Position numbers and translations under genes: made by a program. Under the pieces are notes generated by a model, which saw nothing but the letters and a program-made list of their open reading frames with translations, searched no databases and had not been told where the DNA came from. A stretch of 64,000 nucleotides of DNA from NCBI GenBank assembly GCA_029448655.1, contig JACCLO010000024.1, forward strand, positions 62,001-126,000, read 5' to 3'. The stretch's first letter is position 1. Every line of letters begins with the position of its first letter. Positions 55,729 through 64,000 of this stretch are shown one piece after another. This DNA comes from Wolfiporia cocos (Eukaryota; Basidiomycota; Agaricomycetes; Polyporales; Phaeolaceae).

Positions 55729-58113
55729 GTGTGCCTCGAGGGACATCCACACAAATTTGAAGTATGGTCGGATCATCTCAATCTGACATATTTCAAATCG
55801 GCACAACGGCTAACCCGGAGACAGGCACGTTGGAGTCTCTACCTGACAAGGTTCAACTTCACCATGTGTCACAAACCCGGTAAAACAATGCTTACGGCTG
55901 ATCCTCTGTCACGGAGGCCAGACCATGAAGAGGGGGTGGAACTCGACAATCGCGATCAAATTTTGCTGAAACCGGAATACTTTACGGTTAGGGCACTAGA
56001 AGCGTCACAGCAGGAGATACAATCAGGCGACGAGGACCTTCTCAGACAAATCCGACAAGCCCTCATGGACGATCAGATTACCAAGGATTACCAGGAACTA
56101 ATGAAAAGTGGTCCCAAGGAATTCGGTAAAGATCTCCAGGAATGGAACATGGAGGCCGGATTACTCCTCAGACGAGGAAAAGTGTACGTTCCAAAAGAGC
56201 CTAAGGAATTGCGCACGAAGATTCTGGAGTTACATCATGACCATGTAACAGCCGGTCACTTTGGACGATGGAAGACCTATGAACTTCTATCACGTAATTA
56301 CTGGTGGCCTGGAATGACCACAATGGTGAAGCAATACGTGGAAGGTTGTGACACATGCCAGCGCATGAAGAACCGCAACCAGACCCCGTATGGACCCCTG
56401 CAACCGCTCCCAGTACCGGAAGCACCCTGGGACACAATCACAATCGACTTCATCGTTCACTTACCGCCTAGCGGCGAACGCAAACAATTCACTGCCATTA
56501 TGGTAGTAGTGGACCGATTGACCAAGCGCGCACACTTCATTCCCACGTCAGACAATATCTCGGCAAAGGAATTAGCGAACCTCCTGTATCTCCGGATTTA
56601 TCCAAATCACGGACTTCCGAAACAAATCATTTCGGATAGAGGACCGCAATTCTCTTCTGAGTTATTCAAGGGATGGTGCGAGCAATTGGGAATTCAGAGG
56701 TCGATGACGACAGCCTACCACCCGCAAGCGGACGGCCAAACGGAGAGAATTAACCAAATTCTAGAACAATACCTACGATGCTACATCGACGTTATCCAAA
56801 AAGATAACTGGGTGTTCTATCTCCCCACGGCAGAGTTTGCGTACAATAACGCGGCTAGCGAGACGACCAAGAATAGTCCATTCTTCGTCGAACTAGGAAG
56901 GCATCCCAATGCAGGACCTACGGATTTAAAGCCGACGCAATACTCGGACTTAAATCAATTTGCTTACGCCAGATGGTCAGCACAAGAACAAGCTAAGGCA
57001 GCTATGAAACTGGCTGCTGAACGCTGGTCTTGGTACTACGATCAACATAAGCGCTCGGTACCGTTTAAAGTCGGCGACAAAGTCCTCGTTGACGCCCGTA
57101 GCTGGCAAGACTCCGAAAGAAGTCTTAGTCCACGCTATTTGGGACCATTCAAGATAATTGAACAATTATCTCCGGTCACCTTCAGGGTACATATGGACGA
57201 GCAATACAGGGCTTATCACCCAGTATTTCACGCTTCCAAGTTGGTTATGTACAAGGACCCTGTGCATCAGAAAAAACCAGCGCCTCAACCAGAAATGGTC
57301 GATGGCGAGGAATTATGGGAAGTTGAGAAGATCCTAGATCATCGTCTCCGCGCAGGAAGAGTTGAATACAGAATCCGATGGAAAGGATTCGGTATCAATG
57401 ACGACTCCTGGGTACGCGAAGCCGATCTCGACACGGCATATGACATTCTACAGGAATACAAGGCTTCACACGCCATTCCCATGCAGGATGTCCCCCTCAG
57501 GCGATCAGCTAGAAGGAAAGAAGCAGTTCACGTCTTCGACCCTGACAGCGACGACTGGGAAGCCGACGAATGCACGTGGCCAGACGACTGGCCGCAGTAT
57601 CGCGAAGAATTTGTGAAAGATCCTAAGCAGCGCATGGTTAGACACCCCGACGGGGGATGGATGTCAGCTGACATTAACCAAAACGCGGACTTGAAAATCG
57701 TAGTCGGTGAAGGCGGCCGAATGCCGGAAAAGGGAACCAAGGACTCGGTTGGGTTTGACCTGTACACTGCAACAGGCGACGTTCTGCCAGCTCACGGGCA
57801 GACAGAATACAATACCAAACTGAAAATCCAGGTACCTTTCGGCACTTACGGACGTATCGCCCCCCGCTCTAGTCTCGCACGCAAAGGCATAGACGTAATG
57901 GGTGGCGTCATCGACCACGATTATCAAGGCGAAGTAATCATCATTCTCCGGAACCACTCCGACATATCTATCGATATTCGGGCCGGTGATAAGATTGCTC
58001 AGCTCATCTGCGAAGTTGCTAAGGACCCGCACATTACGCTACACGGAAAATCTTACTTTGAAAAGATTAAATCCGAGCGCGGTACTGGTGGATTCGGCTC
58101 CACAGGAAAGTAA
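55729..58113 (+). CDS. Pol of element A, 3' part: RNase H end-integrase-chromodomain-dUTPase
   Basis: Resumes at LEGHPHKFEVWSDHLNLTYF in RNase H. Integrase follows: HHDHVTAGHFG...CDTCQRMK finger; DFIVHLPP, ISDRGPQF and the ERINQ glutamate of the DDE core. Then the GDKVLVDARSW/PVFHASKL region, a chromodomain (LWEVEKILDHRLRAG...YRIRWKGFG), and a dUTPase (SVGFDLYTATGD, APRSSLARKG, GGVIDHDYQGEV, GDKIAQLI, GTGGFGSTGK) ending the ORF. The frame is open throughout. The polypurine tract GAAGAGGGGG leads into the 3' LTR. Without the island and the lost ~130 codons this would be a complete chromovirus pol. Confidence 0.94.
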   Translation: MCLEGHPHKFEVWSDHLNLTYFKSAQRLTRRQARWSLYLTRFNFTMCHKPGKTMLTADPLSRRPDHEEGVELDNRDQILLKPEYFTVRALEASQQEIQSGDEDLLRQIRQALMDDQITKDYQELMKSGPKEFGKDLQEWNMEAGLLLRRGKVYVPKEPKELRTKILELHHDHVTAGHFGRWKTYELLSRNYWWPGMTTMVKQYVEGCDTCQRMKNRNQTPYGPLQPLPVPEAPWDTITIDFIVHLPPSGERKQFTAIMVVVDRLTKRAHFIPTSDNISAKELANLLYLRIYPNHGLPKQIISDRGPQFSSELFKGWCEQLGIQRSMTTAYHPQADGQTERINQILEQYLRCYIDVIQKDNWVFYLPTAEFAYNNAASETTKNSPFFVELGRHPNAGPTDLKPTQYSDLNQFAYARWSAQEQAKAAMKLAAERWSWYYDQHKRSVPFKVGDKVLVDARSWQDSERSLSPRYLGPFKIIEQLSPVTFRVHMDEQYRAYHPVFHASKLVMYKDPVHQKKPAPQPEMVDGEELWEVEKILDHRLRAGRVEYRIRWKGFGINDDSWVREADLDTAYDILQEYKASHAIPMQDVPLRRSARRKEAVHVFDPDSDDWEADECTWPDDWPQYREEFVKDPKQRMVRHPDGGWMSADINQNADLKIVVGEGGRMPEKGTKDSVGFDLYTATGDVLPAHGQTEYNTKLKIQVPFGTYGRIAPRSSLARKGIDVMGGVIDHDYQGEVIIILRNHSDISIDIRAGDKIAQLICEVAKDPHITLHGKSYFEKIKSERGTGGFGSTGK

Positions 58114-58152
58114 TCGTTCCATTAGGGACAATGAAACCTGAAGAGGGGGTAA

Positions 58153-58850
58153 TGTCACAGATTTGGGACATGCCACTATTTTTCCCGTATTTTTACCTAT
58201 TTATCTGGTATTTCTACGACCTTGTAGACATTTACGCTGTTAAGCGCCCGTCTACACGTACACGCAACCAAACAACACGTACACAACGCGGTATACGTCC
58301 ACTTGTCATAACAACACGTACATAACACGTTTGTACGCGTCAATGACTCAGCGGACTAACCCCCGGTGTCACGCGCCTTACTCATATCCCGATATCGGGC
58401 TATGTCAGTACAAATCGGATAAGCGGCCCGCTCGTTATCACATGCCAATGCCCTTAGTATTACTCATATCCCGATGCCTGTATATAGTTATCACGTGCAT
58501 GGCTTACTAACGTAGCAATGCCACTTCCACAACACGGACCCACGGTCCAAACATTGTTTCTTACTGGTGCGGCCATTACCGGCGCACATGGTCTACTGTA
58601 GTTTACGACTTAGCTGTATTAGTTATGTCTGCGCACAGACCGTCTCTATGTTTGGCTCCCTTACTGGTAACCAAACACTACATGTATATAAGTAGGGCTA
58701 TCGCTACGATAAGCCTTAGATTTGTTCTCTGCATTCGCACAGTCACATATCATCTCTGCTTGCGCCCACTAGCCTCCTCACCAACCTCCAGCAACTCCTT
58801 CAAGTCGCTTCTAAGGTTATAGTGTGAGTCCCACAGTCTAGTCTGTGTCA
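58153..58850 (+). repeat. 3' LTR of element A (698 bp)
   Basis: Same length as 25122-25819; followed by the GGTGT duplication at 58851-58855. Confidence 0.95.
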
Positions 58851-58855
58851 GGTGT

Positions 58856-59337
58856 CACGCGCCTTACTCATATCCCGGTACCGGGCTATGTCAGTACCAT
58901 TGGATAAGCAGCCCGCTCGTTATCACATGCCAACAACCTCACGATTACTCATATCCTGATACCGGAATATAAGAATCACGTGCGTGGCTTACTAACGTAG
59001 CTACAGCCACTTCCACAACATGGACCTACGGTCCAAACAAACATCCTTACTGGTGCGGCCATTACCGGCGCACATGGTCTATTGTAGTTTACGACTTAAC
59101 CATATTAGTTGTGTCAGCGCACAGACCATCTTCATGTTTGGCTCCCTTACCGGTAACCAAACAAAGCATGTATATAAGTAGGGCTATCACTACGGATAAG
59201 CCTTAGATTTGTTCTCTGCATTCGCACAGTTACATAACATCTCTGCTTGCGCCCACTAGTCTCCTCACCAACCTCCAGCAACTCCTTCAAGTCGCTTACA
59301 AGGTTATAGTGTGAGTCCCACAGTCTAGTCTGTGTCA
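58856..59337 (+). repeat. 5' LTR of element A', right part
   Basis: Continues 24914-25121 across the element A insertion, ending CTGTGTCA. It differs from the inner LTRs at many positions (for example CCCGGTACCGGGC versus CCCGATATCGGGC), so A' is older. Confidence 0.9.
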
Positions 59338-60335
59338 TAAGAACAAATCTCCCCCTACCCCCGCCCTTGCGCTTGCGCTTGGGCCTGGGTCTCTATCCTA
59401 CCGGGGTATTTTGCTCGTTGCTGCGCACATCCCTTTCTGCCTGACAAGGCGATTGGGGTGATAGTTGAGATCTGGGGGATATATCGTCATCCTCGGCAGA
59501 GGATTGGCAACCAGGGAAGCCACATCGCCTTTTTAGGCAGGAGGCCTACCTAACCTGGACTCCAGGGTCAAGGAGACACGGTCCTCGCTGACAAGCTTGG
59601 ACTGTGAGCGGTTAAGACCCACCTGTGGAAAAAAGAGGACGGTCTGCCTGTGTGCGCCCAACCCCCTGCCATGGCAAGCGTTGTTCAGCGCCCCATCGCT
59701 ATCCACAGGGTCATCATTATGATGGCATGGGAATTTTCCAAAGCCGCCGCCCAGGCGTAAGGGCCCTGCTTTGAACCCGTCATGGGAAAAGCAGTGAGGG
59801 GGATCATCTTCAGATAATCCTGCCAAAGGACAAGTGCGGTAGCCACAAAACATAAGTCCTCCGAGCAGTTCGGCGTGCACGTCATGGGGTCAAATAGGGC
59901 AAAGGGGTACACTTGCGCGCCTTAGGGCTAATCCACTTACCTGTGGACGCGATGGTATTCCAATGTCCTGAAAAAGTCCCCGTGATAGTCTGTAGACGGC
60001 AACCTCATTGTTGAAGCATGGACAGGCTAAGGGATGTAAAATCCCAGCCACTTTCCGGCATCGTCCCTCCGTGGCGGTGTCGTGTATCCGAATCCCAATC
60101 ATCTGACCCAGGAACCGGCCTGGCAGTCAGCAACTCTACCCCTGGAGTCGGCGCCTCTGACCATTAGGGTCATGCGAATATCCGCACCATCTCGGCACAG
60201 GGTTTGCGCGCAACATAAGAGTAATTATGCCCCGTAGTACACCTTCTTTGCTCCTGAAAAGGAGACCACTACCCTACCTTACATAATCTCTTCTATTCCT
60301 GTTCTTGGACGTATCACTGGGAAACTTCGTTTCTC
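59338..60335 (+). other. Leader of element A'
   Basis: Closely matches 25820-26842, including the GCGCTTGCGCTT run. Non-coding. Confidence 0.7.
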
Positions 60336-63166
60336 ATGAAGGCTGCACTTTCTAGAATCATGCCCCGCGTTACCCGTCGCACCCGTGGCTCCTCCACTGC
60401 CCCCTACGTTAAGCCGGCAAAGCGGTCCCTTCTCAGCCGCATCGACACCGCCGACATTCCTCGGGCAGAGGACGTCACCTACACTCTTCCTGTAAAGGAA
60501 GATTACACTGGGAAGCTCCATCTTTGGGAGATTCCCGTCCACATGCCAAAGCACATCGCTGAGGCTGGGAAACCCGCTCCTCGACCTCCCAAGCCAGTTC
60601 CACTTGCCAAGCGCATCTGGACAGAGGAAGAGAAGCTAGCCGCTTCCATTACCACCATGGAGAACCTTATCGAACTCCACAAACTCAACAAGCTCAAGCT
60701 CGCCCACGATAAGCTGAATAAGCGAATCGCCGCCAAACAAGCCGCCAAGGAAGCCAAGCAAGCAGCTTCTTCACTGGCCCTCCGTCTCTCCATCCCGGCG
60801 GCCGGACCTTCCGTTCCGGCCAACCACAAGATTCTCGACCCTTCCCTCGTCTCGGGAAAAAGAAGCCTCTCCAAGCATGCGATCAAGTTATTCCCATGCT
60901 AGAAGGCACTCTCACTCGTCTCACTCCTCTCGCCAACCACCTGACACAGACTTACAACGTCTGTGGGACCCTGGCTACAGGGGAGTCCCTAGAAGCCTTA
61001 CAAGGCGGTGTGACAAGTCGCAACGGCGACGTCGGTTGTATCCCATGGGGGAACTCCTAAGTCGACGCGTCAAGGCTGCACACAGTCAAGCAAGTCAAAG
61101 AGGGCCCCCGGGGCAGCGTCGCACACAGACAGAATGCAAGAGAGGAGCCAGAGGCTCAGTTGCCGAAAATCCTAAAGATGAGGATGTAAGTCCTCATCTT
61201 GTCGTACTTATACATGGGGAGTTGGCCAGTAATGGCCGCCCTAAAGTATGGGCCTGTGCGCCGTAACTAAGAGAGCACATGACAATGTAACTACCGTGAC
61301 GTATGTACTTGTGTGACCCTAACGTGAGTACCTAAGGCGCGCGCTACCCTACAGCGCTAACCTACAGTCATATGATCTAGACGGAGTCCTGGATAGACGC
61401 GGAGGTGGCTGAGGATCATGGAAGCGCGCGCGCACCTAGCGGCGCCTATAATACCTACAGCGAGGGATGTTACGTATCCTCTAAGGAAAGTTTGTGACAT
61501 TACCCCCCCTCTCGAAAAACGTCGTCCCGACGTTGTACCTATAACCTACGACGCAACATCCCTTAGGTTGAGTTTTGATGTCTGGCACCTGCGCCCCCAG
61601 GTGGAAGTTCCAGTCATCGGCGGTCCTGTCCGCCAGTGGGAGTACGAAGGAGGGTGGCCATTCAGGATACATTGGGACGTTGTTCACCGTTCCCTGTTCC
61701 TTACATGCCTGACGTGAGAGCGTGAGTCGTCGCTAGCGGTGAGCGCAGAGGCTACTGGGAAGGTAATGCTGTGTCATTCCTTTCCTAGCATGTGCCGACT
61801 TGGCTACGCATGACGCGCCGACCTCCGACTATGTTGGGCCCTCGTCGATTAAGTACCTGGTCGTGTTTCCGTATTCATACTGTTGACCGTCGGTGTGGGG
61901 TTGGGAGACCCTCGCGGGTTCCCTTCGCATACCCACAGGTCAAGGATTGGTGAGCTGACTCCTGCCGCCCAGGGGTGATGGCGAGGATGCACTGTGCCTC
62001 CACACGCGCGTACATTCCCTTTGCAGGGGTGACGGCGGCGGGCCCTGAACGCGGCTTATACCTGTTGACCCCGCTACCCTGTTGTTCATGGGGGGCGGTC
62101 TTGCTTTTTACTCCTCGCGGCCGCTTTGCCAGGTGTAACGCTTAGATGGGGGCTCGTAAATCTACGGACCTCTGGGTCTTCTCCCAAGAGGCTGCCCCGC
62201 CGCGTTGCCTTGGCGACCTGCGAGTGAAAAACCCTCGGCCCCAGCGCAAGTGGCGCCGGAGGGGAGGTAAAACATCTTTAGGATTATGACACAGACTTAC
62301 AACGTCTGTGGGACCCTGGCTACAGGGGAGTCCCTAGAAGCCTTACAAGGCGGTGTGACAAGTCGCAACGGCGACGTCGGTTGTATCCCATGGGGGAACT
62401 CCTAAGTCGACGCGTCAAGGCTGCACACAGTCAAGCAAGTCAAAGAGGGCCCCCGGGGCAGCGTCGCACACAGACAGAATGCAAGAGAGGAGCCAGAGGC
62501 TCAGTTGCCGAAAATCCTAAAGATGAGGATGTAAGTCCTCATCTTGTCGTACTTATACATGGGGAGTTGGCCAGTAATGGCCGCCCTAAAGTATGGGCCT
62601 GTGCGCCGTAACTAAGAGAGCACATGACAATGTAACTACCGTGACGTATGTACTTGTGTGACCCTAACGTGAGTACCTAAGGCGCGCGCTACCCTACAGC
62701 GCTAACCTACAGTCATATGATCTAGACGGAGTCCTGGATAGACGCGGAGGTGGCTGAGGATCATGGAAGCGCGCGCGCACCTAGCGGCGCCTATAATACC
62801 TACAGCGAGGGATGTTACGTATCCTCTAAGGAAAGTTTGTGACACCACCCCCCTAATTACCCAGGCTTCCATATGGAAAACGACATGCGTTTCCATACTA
62901 TGGTAGTAGAATTGGAGGACTTGGTGGATAATGTAAAGGATAGAGCGAGACGGGGGAGGATCACCAATAGAGACTGGAGAATTATGAAAAAGTATTGCAA
63001 ACAACTCGGCAACATTTCCTTTTTGGATTGGCGTACGGACTTGGCTCGTATCGTAGCAGAATGTGTAGCGCTACAAATTACTTTTGCCTTCGGTGTAACA
63101 CCACCTGACAAGGTGGCAGGGCCCTCAACTACTTCGGTAGAAGAGGATATACTCGCGATTGTATAG
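60336..63166 (+). pseudogene. Extra ORF of element A', broken by mini-element H
   Basis: Homologue of 26843-27766. A one-base loss near 60853 (GTCTCGGG versus GTCTTCGGG) shifts the frame, and mini-element H (60942-62844) is inserted within the codons for the ANHPPNYPG region. The C-terminal part resumes at 62850-63166 and is almost identical to element A. Confidence 0.9.
60942..62844 (-). mobile_element. Non-autonomous LTR mini-element H (1903 bp)
   Basis: LTRs of 558 bp at 60942-61499 and 62287-62844, identical as far as I can read, with a 787-bp non-coding interior. Minus orientation: TGTCACAAACTTTCC start at 62844 and a polypurine tract (GAGAGGGGGGG) next to 61500. Perfect CCACC duplication (60937-60941 and 62845-62849). 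Confidence 0.94.
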
Positions 63167-63303
63167 TAGAAATACTATTAACTCTGAAATAGAGTGCGAG
63201 TGTGATCTATAACGAAAGTTGCAGTTTTCAAACCAAATCCCTTCTTAAGAATCTAAGACAATGAGTAACCGGAAACTAACATTCGTCATAAACAGATTCG
63301 CAA

Positions 63304-63713
63304 ATGTCTTCCATCTCCTCCGTTAGCACCCCCCTCGCCCCTTGCAAGATGCGCCTCCGCTCAGAAGGTCCGGTGACCCCGGTAGCCGGGCCCTCAGGGA
63401 CTCAATCCCTGGTGACCCTGGAGCACCTAAGCGAGGAAGAGGAAGAGGAAGAGGAAGAGGATGCACTCGAGTATGTCCCCCCACAAAGGGACTCCCCGTC
63501 CAACCCCATGGGAACGCGTCCAGGCACACCTATCCACGGATATCCTCGGGCTCGCTACACCCGTCCAATTGGGCCCGTCACCAATATGGAAATAGAATAC
63601 TCGGGTGCAGCACGCCAACCCAATGCCGAGGTCGAAGCCAGCCTCAAGGCGTACCTCCCAGATGAGGACCACCACAAGGTGATGGACCCCTTCATGGGGC
63701 AATTCTCGACGCC
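63304..63713 (+). pseudogene. Gag of element A', truncated
   Basis: N-terminal ~136 residues matching gag of element A (MSSISSVSTPLAP..., EEEEEEEE tract, DEDHHKV). It is cut at 63714 by an LTR; the reading frame beyond that is LTR sequence. The upstream ATG at 63261 is out of frame. Confidence 0.88.
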
Positions 63714-64000
63714 TGACACAGAACATACCGCCCTTCCCCCCCTATCTCCAGTGTTCAGGCGCAGCCCCAAGGTGTGTCGGTTCTAGGCGTACGCGCATAG
63801 AGGTAGAGGGTCTCCCAGACTAGCATGACTTAGTGAAGGTAGTCGCGCAGCACACAGGGAGTTCCATGGGTGACAGTCCTGCCCCTCATCAGGGAGGACG
63901 TCGAGAGATTTCTAGTTCTGGGGAGTAAGCCCCAGAACGCATAGGCTTATATACATGAGTAGACGCGCTACCTACTGTTCTACACTACCGGCCCTAAAGG
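63714..64000 (-). repeat. LTR (family P), runs off the window
   Basis: Begins TGACACAGAAC (minus-oriented LTR end) directly in gag of A'. TATA-like CTTATATACATG near 63945. The end lies beyond 64000, so its target duplication (expected ACGCC) cannot be checked. Confidence 0.75.

Noticed and set aside
57690..58113. dUTPase as a separate host gene
   Set aside because: It is in one open frame with integrase and chromodomain and ends at the polypurine tract next to the LTR.
61418..61717. ORF of ~100 codons across the LTR/interior boundary of mini-element H
   Set aside because: Spans the LTR junction and the polypurine tract on the antisense strand; no domain.

Overview
The window looks like a repeat-dense, probably heterochromatic piece of a basidiomycete (Agaricomycetes-type) genome. 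Short introns of about 45-60 bp, Ty3/Gypsy chromoviruses with C-terminal dUTPase domains, and a KDZ-family transposase linked to a TET/JBP dioxygenase gene all point that way. Species cannot be named from sequence alone. Only one locus resembles an ordinary host gene: a broken SNF2/DEAD-like helicase at 823-5053. Everything else is mobile DNA, mostly inserted into other mobile DNA.

Layout. 1-822: 5' end of a minus-strand LTR element. 823-5053: helicase pseudogene carrying a solo LTR and a MITE-like palindrome. 5092-8405: stacked LTR fragments, a short relic of a KDZ cargo gene (5558-5703) and a solo LTR with a 12-bp satellite. 8406-16725: a decayed minus-strand Ty3/Gypsy element (extra ORF, gag, RNase H-integrase-chromodomain-dUTPase) with one solo LTR in gag and an LTR fragment replacing protease and RT. 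16726-20331: plus-strand Gypsy remnants. 20344-24913: a non-autonomous LTR element, then three LTRs nested inside one another, each with its own 5-bp target duplication. 24914-63713: element A' with a second copy of the same family, element A (25122-58850), inserted in its 5' LTR. A' is also interrupted in its first ORF by a non-autonomous LTR element (60942-62844).

The main object is a 24-kb island (about 31638-55728) that splits the pol gene of element A. It has long terminal inverted repeats built from a ~43-bp minisatellite plus ~0.5 kb of unique sequence. It encodes an apparently intact KDZ transposase with a CxC2-type cysteine cluster (10 exons, 1042 residues, all splice phases consistent). 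A TET/JBP-type 2-oxoglutarate/Fe(II) dioxygenase lies tail to tail with it. At least four further multi-exon cargo genes of unknown function are present, as are later insertions (a 1641-bp LTR mini-element and a Tc1/mariner relic). Twelve arrays of a CpG-dense GGTCGCGGA-like motif are scattered through the island, in or beside essentially every gene. They fall in introns of the transposase, and in exons of other genes in different frames and on both strands. The same GTCGCGG core occurs in the terminal repeats. I infer that this is a DNA-level signal of the element (transposase binding and/or a methylation/TET target) rather than a protein motif.

How the parts may work together: transposase plus terminal arrays would mobilise the island; a cytosine-modifying dioxygenase carried by the same island could act on the CpG-rich arrays. 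Linkage of TET/JBP and KDZ genes in fungi is established; the array hypothesis is mine. Splice sites were read by eye and small exon boundaries may be off.
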